The notes: generated by a model not told the origin, from the sequence alone. 64,000 nt of DNA from Allobrachymonas chironomi DSM 19884 (GCF_000374625.1 NZ_KB894766.1:432173-496172); one strand, 5' to 3'. Shown: positions 40,147 to 50,413, numbered from the stretch's first letter. Program-made: numbers and translations.

Positions 40147-41088
40147 ATGGCAACGACAAAACGCAACAAGGGTCTGGGACGTGGTCTGGAGGCCCTGCTG
40201 GGCCCGAAGGTCAGCGGCAAGGCCGGTATCGACCTGACGAGCGATGACAGCAGCACCAGTGCCACTGACGGTCAGCCCTCCACGCTGCAACTGACGCAGC
40301 TGGTGTCCGGTGTCTATCAGCCGCGTACGCGCATGGACGAAGGCGCGCTCTACGAGCTGGCCGAGAGCATCCGGTCGCAGGGCATCATGCAGCCGATCCT
40401 GGTGCGTCCGCTGGGTTCTGGCGAGCATGCCGGCAAGTACGAGATCATCGCCGGCGAGCGCCGTTTCCGTGCCGCCGGCCTGGCCGGTCTGGAGAGCGTG
40501 CCGGTGCTGGTGCGCGACGTGGCGGACGAGGCGGCTGCCGTGATGGCGCTGATCGAGAACATGCAGCGCGAGGACCTGAACCCGCTGGAAGAAGCGCAGG
40601 GCCTGCAGCGTCTGGTGCAGGAATTCGGCCTCACGCACGAGCAGGCGGCACAGGCCGTGGGCCGCAGCCGCAGTGCCGCCAGCAACCTGCTGCGGCTGCT
40701 GCAGCTGGCCGCTCCGGTGCAGACCATGCTGATGGCCGGTGATCTGGACATGGGCCACGCGCGAGCCCTGCTGAGTCTGGACAAGGCACACCAGATCACC
40801 GCCGCACAGCAGATTGCCAGCAGAAAGCTGTCCGTGCGCGAGGCCGAGAAACTGGTGAAGAAGCTGGGCGAGGAATTCGAGCTCAAGCCGCAGCGCGTGC
40901 GCCGTGAAAAATCCGGCGATGTGCGCAGTGTCGAGGAAGAGCTGTCCGACCTGCTGGCGGCCGAGGTCGAGGTGCGCGTGAAAAAGCGCGTCAAGCGCAA
41001 TGGCCGCATCGAGGAAGTGGGTGAGCTGGCGATCCAGTTCGGTTCGCTGGAGGCACTCAATGGCCTGATCGACCGGCTGCGCGGCTGA
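40147..41088 (+). CDS. parB: Chromosome-partitioning protein ParB (Spo0J type)
   Basis: CTP-dependent DNA clamp that loads at parS. 313 residues. Starts KRNKGLGRGLEALLG, the ParA-stimulating tail. The CTP-binding domain has VSGVYQPR and AGERRFRAAGL, followed by ENMQREDLNPLEEA, then the parS-reading helix-turn-helix THEQAAQAVGRSRSAASNLLR, and the C-terminal dimerisation domain ending GLIDRLRG. Four parS sites within 7 kb support its role. A strong terminator follows. Confidence 0.97.
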   Translation: MATTKRNKGLGRGLEALLGPKVSGKAGIDLTSDDSSTSATDGQPSTLQLTQLVSGVYQPRTRMDEGALYELAESIRSQGIMQPILVRPLGSGEHAGKYEIIAGERRFRAAGLAGLESVPVLVRDVADEAAAVMALIENMQREDLNPLEEAQGLQRLVQEFGLTHEQAAQAVGRSRSAASNLLRLLQLAAPVQTMLMAGDLDMGHARALLSLDKAHQITAAQQIASRKLSVREAEKLVKKLGEEFELKPQRVRREKSGDVRSVEEELSDLLAAEVEVRVKKRVKRNGRIEEVGELAIQFGSLEALNGLIDRLRG

Positions 41089-41103
41089 TAGCCAAGTGAG
41101 ACA

Positions 41104-41138
41104 AAAAGGGGCTGCCGATTCTGTCGGCAGCCCCTTTT
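41104..41138. terminator. Bidirectional terminator after parB
   Basis: 15-bp arms AAAAGGGGCTGCCGA / TCGGCAGCCCCTTTT with loop TTCTG. The A and T tracts on the two sides let it serve parB and the converging permease gene. Confidence 0.9.
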
Positions 41139-41157
41139 GCCTGTCCGGCGCAAGCCC

Positions 41158-42447
41158 TCAGTGGCGGCGTAGGCGCAGCAGCTGGTGCAGCAGGATGGCA
41201 CCAAAAGTGGCGGTGCCGATACCGCCGAGCTTGAAATCGCCAAAAGCCAGCGTGAAGTCTCCCGTTCCCAGTACCAGCGTGATGGCGGCCACCATCAGGT
41301 TGCTGGTATTGCCGAAATCGACCTGGTTGCGTACCCAGATATTGGCACCGGAGACGGCGATCAGGCCGAACACCACGATGCTGACCCCGCCCATCACCGG
41401 CAGCGGAATCGCCTGGATCACGGCACCGAACTTGGGGCTGAAGCCGAGCAGCAGGGCAATCAGTGCCGCAGCCACGAAGACGGCAGTGGAATAGATGCGG
41501 GTGGCCGCCATCACGCCGATGTTCTCGGCATAGGTGGTCACGCCGGTGCCGCCGGCCGAGCCGCTGACCATGGTGGCAATGCCATCGCCCATGAAGGCGC
41601 GGCCCATGTAGCCATCCACATTGCGGCCCGACATGGCGCTCACGGCCTTGATATGGCCCAGGTTTTCCGCCACCAGAATGAACACCACCGGCACGATCAG
41701 CAACATGGCCCGGCTGTCGAATACCGGTGCGGTGAACTGCGGCAGGCCGAGCCAGGGCGCGGCGATGATGCCGGAAAAGTCCATCGGCTTGCCCATGCCC
41801 AGGCCGTTGGTCAGGATCACGTAGACCACGGTGGCCACCAGCAGGCCCAGCAGGATCAGCAGGCGCTGCAGCATGCCGCGCGTGAGCACGGCCACCAGCG
41901 CCACACAGAGGAAGGTGACGGCCTGCATCCAGCTGTCAAAGTTGCTGGCGGCCATGTTCTTGACCGGAATCGCGGCCAGGTTCAGGCCGATCACCGCCAC
42001 CACGGCACCGGTCACTACCGGCGGCATCAGGCTCTCGATCCAGCGCGTGCCGGCCAGTTGCACCAGCAGGCCGATCAGCATGTAGACCAGGCCACAGGCG
42101 ATGATGCCACCCAGTGCCACGGCCAGGTTCAGGTTGGGGCCGCTGCCGCCATAGCCGGTCGCCGCGACCACCACGCCAATGAAGGCAAAGCTGCTGCCCA
42201 GATAGCTCGGCACCTTGCCACCGGTGAACAGGAAGAAGATGAGCGTGCCGATGCCGCTCATGAAAATCGCCAGGTTCGGGTCGAAACCCATCAGGATCGG
42301 GGCCAGCACGGTGGAACCGAACATGGCGATCACGTGCTGGATGCCCATCAGCCCGGTCTGGGGCCAGGGCAGGCGTTCATCGGGGGCAATGCTGCCGCCC
42401 TGACGCAGCACCTCGTTGCTGCGTTCCGTCCATTGAAAAAGTCCCAT
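41158..42447 (-). CDS. Uracil/xanthine permease family transporter (NCS2, UraA-like)
   Basis: 429 residues, fourteen-helix NCS2 nucleobase:proton symporter. Family motifs: GIQHVIAMFGSTVLAPILMGFDP near the N-terminus, LVAENLGHIKAVSAMSGRN with the substrate-binding Glu, and the GGTGVTTYAENIGVMAATRI segment that distinguishes uracil permeases. Uracil is the likely substrate. The start at 42447 gives MGLFQWTERSNEVL; it faces parB across a shared terminator. Confidence 0.92.
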   Translation of the reverse strand: MGLFQWTERSNEVLRQGGSIAPDERLPWPQTGLMGIQHVIAMFGSTVLAPILMGFDPNLAIFMSGIGTLIFFLFTGGKVPSYLGSSFAFIGVVVAATGYGGSGPNLNLAVALGGIIACGLVYMLIGLLVQLAGTRWIESLMPPVVTGAVVAVIGLNLAAIPVKNMAASNFDSWMQAVTFLCVALVAVLTRGMLQRLLILLGLLVATVVYVILTNGLGMGKPMDFSGIIAAPWLGLPQFTAPVFDSRAMLLIVPVVFILVAENLGHIKAVSAMSGRNVDGYMGRAFMGDGIATMVSGSAGGTGVTTYAENIGVMAATRIYSTAVFVAAALIALLLGFSPKFGAVIQAIPLPVMGGVSIVVFGLIAVSGANIWVRNQVDFGNTSNLMVAAITLVLGTGDFTLAFGDFKLGGIGTATFGAILLHQLLRLRRH

Positions 42448-42552
42448 CTGCGTGTCCTTGTACCAAGATGTTGCACATGGTAGCTTTTCCGGCTGCGGTC
42501 GTGGTGCTGCAAATCGCACGCACGTGCCGATTTTGCGCCGTGGCGGGGTGTT

Positions 42553-42978
42553 TCAGCGTACCAGCAACACCGGTACCTCGCATTCGGCCAGCACGCGCGT
42601 GGCCACCGATCCCATCAGCAGGTTGCCGAGTGCACCCTGGCCGTGCGAGCCCATGATCACCAGGCCGAATTTCTCTTCGCGGGCCACGGCGGCAATCGTG
42701 CTGCCCGGATCGCCGACACGGCTCAGCACCTGCGGGCGGATGTCGTGGCGAGCCAGCCAGGTCAGCACCGGTTCCAGCACCTTGTCGGTTTCCTCGGCCT
42801 GGTATTGCAGCAGCTGTTCCTTGCTCAGTGCGTTGCGCACCCGTACCGGCAGCGGCGGCAGCACGGTCAGCAGCGTGTGGCTCTGGTTCGGCGCGACAAA
42901 CATGTCGCGGTGCTGTACCAGATAGACCAGCATCTTCTTGGTATAGCTGCTGCCATCGACAGCCAGCAGGATCTTCAT
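42553..42978 (-). CDS. Universal stress protein (UspA family)
   Basis: 141 residues, one Usp domain. MKILLAVDGS supplies the N-terminal Asp; the ATP-binding loop GSHGQGALGNLLMGSVATRVL follows the G-2x-G-9x-G-S pattern, so an ATP-binding type is expected. Dimeric stress-survival protein of unspecified mechanism. The C-terminus ends VPVLLVR as in the family. Confidence 0.93.
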   Translation of the reverse strand: MKILLAVDGSSYTKKMLVYLVQHRDMFVAPNQSHTLLTVLPPLPVRVRNALSKEQLLQYQAEETDKVLEPVLTWLARHDIRPQVLSRVGDPGSTIAAVAREEKFGLVIMGSHGQGALGNLLMGSVATRVLAECEVPVLLVR

Positions 42979-43078
42979 GGCGACTCCTGGAACATCGGGA
43001 AGGAAGGCGGCCGCGCAGGACCACCTTTCAGTGTAGGAGATAAATGCCCGTTTTTGCCTCTGAACATGGCCATCGGCT

Positions 43079-43084
43079 TACAAT
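43079..43084 (+). promoter_or_regulatory. -10-like hexamer 6 nt before the methionine-synthase homocysteine subunit
   Basis: TACAAT, five of six consensus bases, ending 6 nt before the ATG. No ribosome-binding site lies between. A weak TTGCCT sits at 43054-43059. Confidence 0.45.
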
Positions 43085-43090
43085 CCGGAC

Positions 43091-44137
43091 ATGAATCTGC
43101 CCCGCTATACCCGTGCCCAAGCCCTGCCCGATATCCTGCGCCAGCGCATCGTCATCCTGGATGGAGCGATGGGCACCATGGTGCAGCGCTTCAAGCTGAC
43201 CGAGGAACAGTACCGGGGCGAACGTTTCAAGGACTTCCCGCGCGACGTCAAGGGCAACAACGAGTTGCTGAGCCTGACGCAGCCCGACATCATCCGCCAG
43301 ATCCACGAAGGTTATCTGGCAGCCGGTGCCGACATCATCGAGACCAATACCTTTGGTGCCACCAGCATCGCCCAGGACGATTACGGCATGGGCGAACTGG
43401 CCTACGAGATGAACCTGGAATCGGCCAGACTGGCGCGCGCTGCCTGCGACAAGTTCAGCACGCCCGACAAGCCGCGTTACGTGGCCGGCGCACTCGGCCC
43501 CACGCCCAAGACCGCCAGCATCAGTCCGGACGTGAATGATCCCGGCGCGCGCAACGTCAATTTCGAGCTGCTGCGCGCGGCCTATTACGAGCAGGTCAAG
43601 GGCCTGGTCGACGGCGGTGCCGATGTGCTGCTGGTCGAGACCATTTTCGATACCCTCAACGCCAAGGCAGCGCTGTTCGCCGTCGAGCAGTTCTTTGACG
43701 ATTCCGGCGAGTGCCTGCCGATCATGATCAGCGGCACCGTCACCGACGCCTCCGGTCGCGTGCTGAGCGGCCAGACCGTGACCGCGTTCTGGTACAGCGT
43801 GCGCCATGTGCAGCCGCTGTCGATCGGCCTGAACTGCGCGCTGGGCGCGGCGCTGATGCGCCCCTATATCCAGGAGCTGAACCAGATTGCCGGGGATACC
43901 TTCATCAGCTGCTACCCCAACGCCGGCCTGCCCAATCCGATGAGCGAGACCGGCTTCGACGAAACGCCGGAAGTCACCAGCCGTCTGGTGCACGAATTTG
44001 CTGCCGATGGCCTGGTCAACATTGTGGGCGGTTGCTGCGGCACCACGCCCGACCACATCGCCGCGATTGGCGAAAAAGTGCAGCCGCTGCGTCCGCGCGG
44101 CGTGATGCTGGCGCGCTTTGCCAGCGATGCCGCCTGA
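43091..44137 (+). CDS. metH: Homocysteine methyltransferase subunit of split methionine synthase
   Basis: The homocysteine-binding module of cobalamin-dependent methionine synthase as a separate 348-residue protein. It starts with the catalytic barrel ([21 protein letters not shown]). The zinc-binding Cys residues are intact: GLNCALG and [11 protein letters not shown]. In E. coli this is the N-terminal quarter of a 1227-residue MetH. The partner gene follows after 55 bp. The same split is found in other Burkholderiales. No cobalamin riboswitch was recognised upstream. Confidence 0.93.
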   Translation: MNLPRYTRAQALPDILRQRIVILDGAMGTMVQRFKLTEEQYRGERFKDFPRDVKGNNELLSLTQPDIIRQIHEGYLAAGADIIETNTFGATSIAQDDYGMGELAYEMNLESARLARAACDKFSTPDKPRYVAGALGPTPKTASISPDVNDPGARNVNFELLRAAYYEQVKGLVDGGADVLLVETIFDTLNAKAALFAVEQFFDDSGECLPIMISGTVTDASGRVLSGQTVTAFWYSVRHVQPLSIGLNCALGAALMRPYIQELNQIAGDTFISCYPNAGLPNPMSETGFDETPEVTSRLVHEFAADGLVNIVGGCCGTTPDHIAAIGEKVQPLRPRGVMLARFASDAA

Positions 44138-44192
44138 TGGCAACTGCTATCGGTTCCGTCTTCCTGCCCGCCTGAATTCCTGAAAGTTGTCC

Positions 44193-46952
44193 ATGTCCGC
44201 TTCTGATCCGCTGCATTCCGCCAACCCGTCTGCCCAGCTGCCGCCACCGATGCGCCTGTCCGGCCTCGAACCGCTGACGGTGGATGCCAGCAGCCTGTTC
44301 ATCAACGTGGGCGAGCGCACCAACGTGACCGGTTCCAAGGCATTTGCGCGCATGATCCTGAACGACCAGTACGAGGAAGCGCTGGCGGTGGCGCGTCAGC
44401 AGGTCGAGAACGGTGCGCAGGTGATCGATATCAACATGGACGAGGCGATGCTGGACAGCGAGGCCGCCATGGTGCGCTTCCTCAACCTGATCGCCAGCGA
44501 GCCGGACATTGCACGCGTGCCGATCATGGTGGACAGCTCCAAGTGGTCGGTGATCGAGGCCGGCCTGCGCTGCATCCAGGGCAAGGCCATTGTCAACTCG
44601 ATCAGCATGAAGGAAGGCGTGGACGAGTTCAAGCGCCAGGCCAAGCTGATTCGCCGCTATGGTGCTGCCGCCGTGGTCATGGCCTTTGACGAAACCGGCC
44701 AGGCCGATACCTTCGAGCGCAAGATCGGGATCTGCGAACGCGCCTACCGCATCCTGGTGGACGACGTCGGCTTTCCGCCGGAAGACATCATTTTCGATCC
44801 CAACATCTTTGCCGTGGCCACCGGTATCGAGGAGCATGCCAACTACGCCGTCGAGTTCATCGAGGCGGTGCGCTGGATCAAGCAGAACCTGCCCGGAGCC
44901 AAGGTCAGCGGCGGCGTTTCCAACGTGAGCTTCAGCTTCCGCGGCAACGAGCCGGTGCGCGAGGCGATCCACACCGTGTTCCTGTACCACGCGATCCGCG
45001 CCGGCATGGACATGGGCATCGTCAACGCCGGCATGATCGGTGTCTATGACGAGCTCGATGCCGAACTGCGCGAGCGCGTCGAGGACGTGGTGCTGAACCG
45101 CCGTCCCGATGCCGCCGAGCGCCTGCTGGAGATTGCCGAGCGCGCCAAGGGCGCGGCCAAGGACGACAGCAAGAAGCTGGAGTGGCGCAAGCTGCCGGTC
45201 AAGCAGCGTCTGAGCCACGCGCTGGTGCACGGCATCACCGATTTCATCGTCGAGGACACCGAGGAAACCTGGCAGCAGATCCACGCCGATGGCGGCCGTC
45301 CGTTGCACGTGATCGAAGGCCCGCTGATGGACGGCATGAACGTGGTCGGCGACCTGTTCGGGGCCGGCAAGATGTTCCTGCCGCAGGTGGTGAAATCGGC
45401 GCGCGTGATGAAACAGGCGGTGGCCCACCTGGTGCCCTATATCGAGGAAGAAAAGCGCCAGCAGGAAGCAGCCGGTCTGGATGTGAAGTCGCGCGGCAAG
45501 ATCATCATGGCCACGGTCAAGGGAGACGTGCACGACATCGGCAAGAACATCGTCACCGTGGTGCTCCAGTGCAACAACTTTGACGTGGTGAACATGGGCG
45601 TGATGGTGCCCTGCCACGAGATCCTGGCCAAGGCCAGGGAAGAAGGGGCGGACATTGTCGGCCTGAGCGGCTTGATCACGCCCAGTCTGGAAGAGATGCA
45701 GTATGTGGCCGGCGAGATGCAGAAGGACGAGTATTTCCGCACGCGCGGTATTCCGCTGCTGATCGGGGGGGCTACCACCAGTCGCGTGCACACGGCGGTC
45801 AAGATTGCGCCCAAGTACGAGGGGCCGGTAGTCTATGTGCCCGATGCCTCGCGCAGCGTGGGCGTGGCACAGAACCTGCTGGGCGAATCGGTGGATGGCT
45901 ACCTGCAGGAAGTGCGTGCAGATTACGAACGCGTACGCCAGATGCATGCCAACAAGAAACAGCAACCGCTGTGGCCGCTGGCCCAGGCGCGTGCCAACAA
46001 GGCACCGATCGCCTGGACCGGCTACCAGCCACCCGTGCCGAAGTTCATCGGCCGCCGCGAATTCCGCAACTTCGATCTGAACGAGTTGGTGCGTTTCATG
46101 GACTGGGGCCCGTTCTTCCAGACCTGGGATCTGGCCGGCAAGTTCCCGGCGATTCTGGACGACGAGGTCGTTGGCGAAGAAGCGCGCAAGGTCTACGCCG
46201 ATGCGCAGGCCATGCTCAGGCAGATCATCGAGCAGAAATGGCTGACGGCGAATGGCGTGATGGGCTTCTGGCCGGCCAACAGCGTGCGCGATGACGATAT
46301 CGAGCTATACGCCGACGAGCAGCGTCAGCAGACGGTGCTGACCTGGTACGGCCTGCGCCAGCAGACCGAGAAGCAGGCGGTGGATGGCGTGATGCGCCCG
46401 AGCCGCTGCCTGGCCGATTTCATTGCGCCGCAAGGCGTGGCAGCCGATTACATGGGCGCTTTCGCCGTCACCGCCGGTATCGGTGCCGACAAGCAGGAAG
46501 CGGTGTTTGCCGCCACCCATGACGACTACGGCAGCATCATGTTCAAGGCACTGGCGGATCGTCTGGCCGAAGCCTTTGCCGAATGCCTGCACCAGCGCGT
46601 GCGCACCGATTTGTGGGGCTACGCCGCCGACGAAACGCTGAGCAACGAGCAGCTGATTGCGGAAAAATACGTGGGTATCCGTCCGGCACCGGGCTATCCG
46701 GCCTGTCCGGACCACCGCGTCAAGCGTCCGCTGTTTGAGCTGCTGCGCGCCGAAGACATCGGCATGGGCCTGACCGACAGCTATGCGATGACGCCGGCTT
46801 CCAGCGTCAGCGGCTTCTACTTCAGCCACCCGGACAGCAGCTACTTCAGCGTTGGCAAGATCAACGAGGAGCAGGTGCAGGACATGGCCGAACGCAGCGC
46901 AGCACCGCTGGAAGAGGTCGAGCGCGCGCTGGCCCCCAACCTGGGTCTGTAA
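44193..46952 (+). CDS. metH: Methionine synthase, folate/cobalamin/reactivation subunit
   Basis: The other three modules of MetH in one 919-residue protein. Pterin-binding barrel (about 20-330: [15 protein letters not shown]), cobalamin cap (about 340-430), B12 Rossmann domain with the lower-ligand motif [10 protein letters not shown] (about 446) and [13 protein letters not shown], and an S-adenosylmethionine reactivation domain with [15 protein letters not shown] near the C-terminus. It transfers methyl from methyltetrahydrofolate via cobalamin to homocysteine bound by the separate upstream subunit. The two genes are surely co-transcribed. Confidence 0.95.
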   Translation: MSASDPLHSANPSAQLPPPMRLSGLEPLTVDASSLFINVGERTNVTGSKAFARMILNDQYEEALAVARQQVENGAQVIDINMDEAMLDSEAAMVRFLNLIASEPDIARVPIMVDSSKWSVIEAGLRCIQGKAIVNSISMKEGVDEFKRQAKLIRRYGAAAVVMAFDETGQADTFERKIGICERAYRILVDDVGFPPEDIIFDPNIFAVATGIEEHANYAVEFIEAVRWIKQNLPGAKVSGGVSNVSFSFRGNEPVREAIHTVFLYHAIRAGMDMGIVNAGMIGVYDELDAELRERVEDVVLNRRPDAAERLLEIAERAKGAAKDDSKKLEWRKLPVKQRLSHALVHGITDFIVEDTEETWQQIHADGGRPLHVIEGPLMDGMNVVGDLFGAGKMFLPQVVKSARVMKQAVAHLVPYIEEEKRQQEAAGLDVKSRGKIIMATVKGDVHDIGKNIVTVVLQCNNFDVVNMGVMVPCHEILAKAREEGADIVGLSGLITPSLEEMQYVAGEMQKDEYFRTRGIPLLIGGATTSRVHTAVKIAPKYEGPVVYVPDASRSVGVAQNLLGESVDGYLQEVRADYERVRQMHANKKQQPLWPLAQARANKAPIAWTGYQPPVPKFIGRREFRNFDLNELVRFMDWGPFFQTWDLAGKFPAILDDEVVGEEARKVYADAQAMLRQIIEQKWLTANGVMGFWPANSVRDDDIELYADEQRQQTVLTWYGLRQQTEKQAVDGVMRPSRCLADFIAPQGVAADYMGAFAVTAGIGADKQEAVFAATHDDYGSIMFKALADRLAEAFAECLHQRVRTDLWGYAADETLSNEQLIAEKYVGIRPAPGYPACPDHRVKRPLFELLRAEDIGMGLTDSYAMTPASSVSGFYFSHPDSSYFSVGKINEEQVQDMAERSAAPLEEVERALAPNLGL

Positions 46953-46958
46953 GCGCGA

Positions 46959-47345
46959 TTACAGCAGTTTGCAGTGGCGGATGTCCTGCTCGAACTGCTG
47001 CAGGATCTGGCCGGCTGCCGCCTGTTGCAGCCGGGTATGGAAGTCCGTGTCTTCGCAGTCCACATAGCCCATGCGCCAGTCGGCAAAGCGGCGGATCTGC
47101 TGCAGGGGCTCATCGACCAGCACCTGTACCTGCTCGTGGCGTGCATCGCGGCGGATGTTGTCCATCAGCTGGCGGATGGCGGCCGTCGAGCCTTCGATGT
47201 ACTGGATGAAGTGTTCGCCATCGAACAGCAATACGCCGGTGATGTGGAAGTCGAGGTTGGCGCTGCGGGCCGTTCTGAGGATGTCACCGACACAAAGTGC
47301 CGACTCTTGTGGTGCCAGGTCGCTGATGTAGAGAATTCAATGCAT
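46959..47345 (-). pseudogene. BLUF-domain blue-light photoreceptor with a stop at codon 3
   Basis: Read from the ATG at 47345 the frame encodes Met-His-stop and then a complete BLUF domain: ILYISDLAP with the flavin-contacting Tyr, then ITGVLLFDGEHFIQYIEG and a C-terminal helical cap, 129 codons in all. Only the third codon, TGA, breaks it; a CGA-to-TGA change would explain this. Alternatives are initiation at the ATT right after the stop, readthrough, or a sequencing error. A downstream TTG start (47231) would drop the flavin Tyr and leave no photoreceptor. The converging metH gene ends 6 bp away. Confidence 0.6.
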
Positions 47346-47451
47346 GGGTACGGCCGGAATCGGGATGGTGGGGTACTTATTGTGCGTCAGATTCGCCAGC
47401 GTACACCCTTCGCGACCTGAACAGGCCGCCTGTGTCCCTTGGACGGCAGCT

Positions 47452-48987
47452 TCAGTGCTGGTGCAGCAGGCCGCGCCGCAGCTGCATGGCTTCGGCCAGA
47501 TGCGGAATCGTGATCTGCTCGCTGTCGGCCAGATCGGCAATCGTGCGTGCCACGCGCAGGGTGCGATGCGTGCTGCGGGCACTCCAGCCCAGCTGGCGCG
47601 CAGCCTTCTGCAGGAAACTGCTGGCGGCGGCATCCAGTCGGGCGCTGGCTTCCAGCGCCAACCCCTGCAGCTGCTGGTTCGGGCCGCCCTGGCGCTGCAG
47701 CGCACGCTCCCGCGCCGCCACCACGCGCTGTCGTACCACGGCGCTGCTTTCGCCGGTACTGGCGGTCAGCAGTTCTTCGGGCGGCAGCGCCTGTACTTCC
47801 AGCTGCAGGTCGATGCGGTCCAGCAAGGGGCCGCTGAGTTTGCCCTGATAGCGTCGTACCTGATCCGGCGTGCAGCGGCAGGGCCGGATGCGGCTGCCAA
47901 GGTACCCGCAGGGGCAGGGATTCATTGCGGCAATCAGCTGGAATCGTGCCGGAAACACGGCCTGGCGTGCTGCACGCGAAATATGGATCTGGCCGGTTTC
48001 CAGCGGCTCGCGCAGGGCTTCCAGGGCGGCTCGCGGAAACTCGGGTACTTCATCGAGGAATAATGTCCCTTCGCTGGCCAGCGAGATCTCGCCGGGACGG
48101 GGTGGTGAGCCCCCGCCAACCAGCGCCACTGCACTCGAACTGTGGTGTGGCGAACGATGCGGACGCCTGCCCCACTGGTCCGGGCTGAAGTGCCCTGCCA
48201 GGCTGGCCACGGCGGCTGCCGACAACGCCTGTTCCGGCTGCATGGGCGGCAGCAGGCCGGCAAAGCGCTGTGCCAGCATCGACTTGCCCGATCCCGGTGG
48301 TCCGAGCAGCAGCATCGAGTGCTGGCCGGCAGCGGCAATCTCCAGCGCGCGCCGTGCTGCCGCCTGGCCTTTCACATCGGCCAGATCCGGATAGTGCGGC
48401 GCTGCCTGGCGGGCCGGGTCGGGCTGCAGGCGGCACCAGCCATCCGGCAGTGCCGGCTGTTGCGCATCGGCCGGGGCAAAGGCCTGCACCACATCGGTCA
48501 GGCTGCGTGCACCGTAAACCTGCAGGCCGGCCACCAGGGCCGCCTCGCAGGCGCTGTCGTAGGGCAGGACCAGGGCCGCGGCGTCACCTTGCTGGCAGTG
48601 GGCAGCCGCCATGGCCAGGGCGCCCCGTACCGGCTTCAGTTCGCCCGACAAGGACAGTTCGCCGGCAAACACATGACCGGCCAGCCGGTCGGCATCGAGC
48701 TGATCGCTGGCTGCCAGAATGCCGATGGCAATCGGCAGGTCGAAGCGGCCCGAGTCCTTGGGCAGATCGGCCGGGGCCAGATTCACCGTGATGCGCCGGT
48801 TGTGCGGAAAATCCAGCCCGGCGTTCTGGATCGCGCAGCGCACCCGTTCACGCGCCTCCTTGACTTCGGTATCGGCCAGCCCGACCAGTGTGAAGCTGGG
48901 CAGGCCCGGGGCCAGGTGCACCTCCACCATGACGGGCGGAGCTTCCAGCCCGAGCAGGGCGCGACTGGGGATGAAGGCAAGGGACAT
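47452..48987 (-). CDS. comM: YifB/ComM family Mg-chelatase-related AAA+ ATPase
   Basis: 511 residues. N-terminal ChlI-like domain (LGLEAPPVMVEVHLAPGLPS), AAA+ core with Walker A GPPGSGKSML and Walker B LFLDEVPEF, and the C-terminal Mg-chelatase domain (SARSTHRTLRVARTIADLADS). ComM is a helicase that extends branch migration of incoming DNA during natural transformation, so the cell may be competent. It is also widely present in non-competent species. Confidence 0.93.
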   Translation of the reverse strand: MSLAFIPSRALLGLEAPPVMVEVHLAPGLPSFTLVGLADTEVKEARERVRCAIQNAGLDFPHNRRITVNLAPADLPKDSGRFDLPIAIGILAASDQLDADRLAGHVFAGELSLSGELKPVRGALAMAAAHCQQGDAAALVLPYDSACEAALVAGLQVYGARSLTDVVQAFAPADAQQPALPDGWCRLQPDPARQAAPHYPDLADVKGQAAARRALEIAAAGQHSMLLLGPPGSGKSMLAQRFAGLLPPMQPEQALSAAAVASLAGHFSPDQWGRRPHRSPHHSSSAVALVGGGSPPRPGEISLASEGTLFLDEVPEFPRAALEALREPLETGQIHISRAARQAVFPARFQLIAAMNPCPCGYLGSRIRPCRCTPDQVRRYQGKLSGPLLDRIDLQLEVQALPPEELLTASTGESSAVVRQRVVAARERALQRQGGPNQQLQGLALEASARLDAAASSFLQKAARQLGWSARSTHRTLRVARTIADLADSEQITIPHLAEAMQLRRGLLHQH

Positions 48988-49061
48988 GGCAAAGACATGA
49001 ATACTAAATATTTATATCATGCCATGATTTGATCAGGACAGAATACAGAAGGCAAGAAAAA

Positions 49062-49088
49062 ACCGCCCTGCAAAAACTGCAGGGCGGT
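49062..49088 (-). terminator. Intrinsic terminator of the CsbD-like gene
   Basis: 11-bp arms ACCGCCCTGCA / TGCAGGGCGGT, loop of 5; read on the minus strand it ends in TTTTTTCTT. Confidence 0.85.
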
Positions 49089-49125
49089 AGCCTGACAACG
49101 GGAGCTGCCGTTTCAGCTGCGCTGC

Positions 49126-49353
49126 TTAGTCGTGGAAGCGGGCGTCGGGGTGACGCGTTTCCCAGTCAGCCAGCTGCTTTTCAGCCTCATCGCGGGCGAT
49201 ACCGGCACGCTCCTGGATCTTGCCGATCAGCTGCTGGCGCTTGCCGTCGATCACGTCCAGATCGTCGTCAGTGAGCTTGCCCCACTGTTCCTTGATCTTG
49301 CCCTTGAACTGTTTCCAGTTGCCTTCGATGGTGTCCTTGTTGATGGCAGTCAT
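49126..49353 (-). CDS. CsbD-like stress protein
   Basis: 75 residues. MTAINKDTIEGNWKQFKGKI and KEQWGKLTDDDLDVIDGKR match the CsbD family (YjbJ of E. coli), abundant small hydrophilic stress proteins of unknown mechanism. Ribosome-binding site GAGAGAC lies 8 nt upstream. Monocistronic, with its own terminator. Confidence 0.92.
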   Translation of the reverse strand: MTAINKDTIEGNWKQFKGKIKEQWGKLTDDDLDVIDGKRQQLIGKIQERAGIARDEAEKQLADWETRHPDARFHD

Positions 49354-49499
49354 TGTCTCTCTCCAGATGGGGATGCGTCTGGCATCCGGGGTTGCAGGAC
49401 TGCTGCGGACCGTGAGGTCGTTTTGCTGCAGTGCTGGAATCCAGTCTAGGCAAGTCCCCGGATCCGGCGGGTGGGACAAGGCTGCGGCTGCGCGTAGGA

Positions 49500-50207
49500 T
49501 CAGGCCTTCAGTGCCGACAGGGCCTTCAGGGTGCGCTCCATGGCGATGGCATCGGCAGCGGCATCGTAGTGGTTGCCGTTGGGACGCGCAAAGGCGTGCT
49601 GCACGCCCGGGTACTCGAACACCTGCACGTTGTCACGGCCGGCCGCGGCGGCCTTGATCTTTTCCTGCGCCGCTGCGGGGCAGTACTCGTCCTGGCCGGC
49701 CAGGTGCAGCACCAGCTGGCCCTGGATGTTGTCCATCTCGTCCAGCTTGTCCTCGATGCCGGTGCCGTAATAGCCGACCGAGACATCGGCATCGGTGCGA
49801 CAGGCTGCCAGATAGGCCATCTTGCCGCCCAGGCAATAGCCCACAACGCCGGCCTTGGGGTAGTCGTTGCAGGCTTCCAGGCTGGTGCGTGCCGTCATCA
49901 GCACGGCGGCGATGTCCTGTGCGCCCACGTTCTGGTCAAAGTTGTTGAAGAAGCCGAAAGCCTTTTCCCAGCCTTCGGGCGAGTAGTCGAGTTCCACGCC
50001 AGGTTCCAGGCGCCAGAACAGGTCGGGCACGATGGCCACATAGCCATGTTCGGCAAAGGTATCGGCCACCTGGCGCATGGTGGCGTTGACGCCAAAGATT
50101 TCCTGGCAGATCACGACAGCCGGGCCCTTGCCCGAAGCCGGTTCTGCCACGTAGGCGCTGAAGGTGCCGGTGCCGTCGGTGGACTGGATCTCGATGGTAT
50201 GGCTCAT
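49500..50207 (-). CDS. Dienelactone hydrolase family protein
   Basis: 235 residues. Alpha/beta hydrolase with Cys nucleophile in GYCLGGKMAY, Asp in LAGQDEYCP and His in VQHAFARP, the Cys-Asp-His triad of dienelactone hydrolases. QEIFGVNATMRQVADTFAEHG is the family N-terminal signature. It could act in aromatic degradation (carboxymethylenebutenolidase) but no catechol-pathway genes adjoin. Ribosome-binding site AAGGAGGA precedes the ATG. Confidence 0.93.
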   Translation of the reverse strand: MSHTIEIQSTDGTGTFSAYVAEPASGKGPAVVICQEIFGVNATMRQVADTFAEHGYVAIVPDLFWRLEPGVELDYSPEGWEKAFGFFNNFDQNVGAQDIAAVLMTARTSLEACNDYPKAGVVGYCLGGKMAYLAACRTDADVSVGYYGTGIEDKLDEMDNIQGQLVLHLAGQDEYCPAAAQEKIKAAAAGRDNVQVFEYPGVQHAFARPNGNHYDAAADAIAMERTLKALSALKA

Positions 50208-50329
50208 GGGTCTCCTCCTTGTGTATCTGGATTGCGGGTGCTGTTCGATTATGACGGCGGAAACTTGTATCTGGCATGACAGGCCCGGGCCGGCTGTGTC
50301 AGGGTGTATGCACGGGAATGGGGACTGGC

Positions 50330-50346
50330 TGCACCAGCATGGCGCA
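50330..50346. promoter_or_regulatory. NtrC-binding site upstream of torF-glnK-amtB
   Basis: TGCACCAGCATGGCGCA matches the palindromic NtrC consensus TGCACCA-N3-TGGTGCA at all but one position. It lies about 50 bp upstream of the -24 element, the usual enhancer spacing. Confidence 0.6.
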
Positions 50347-50398
50347 CGATGCTGCTGCGACGCAGCAAAAACAGCCGGTAACAGCGTGTAAAGCGTGT

Positions 50399-50413
50399 TG
50401 GCACACTGTTTGC
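50399..50413 (+). promoter_or_regulatory. Sigma-54 promoter of torF-glnK-amtB
   Basis: TGGCAC-N5-TTGC, an exact -24/-12 core. It sits 41 bp before the torF ATG. With the NtrC-like site upstream it predicts induction when fixed nitrogen is low. Confidence 0.8.

Noticed and set aside
47231..47345. BLUF gene starting at an internal TTG as a normal gene
   Set aside because: This start loses the first strands and the flavin-binding Tyr, so it would not give a working BLUF domain; the full-length frame with a stop at codon 3 explains the sequence better.
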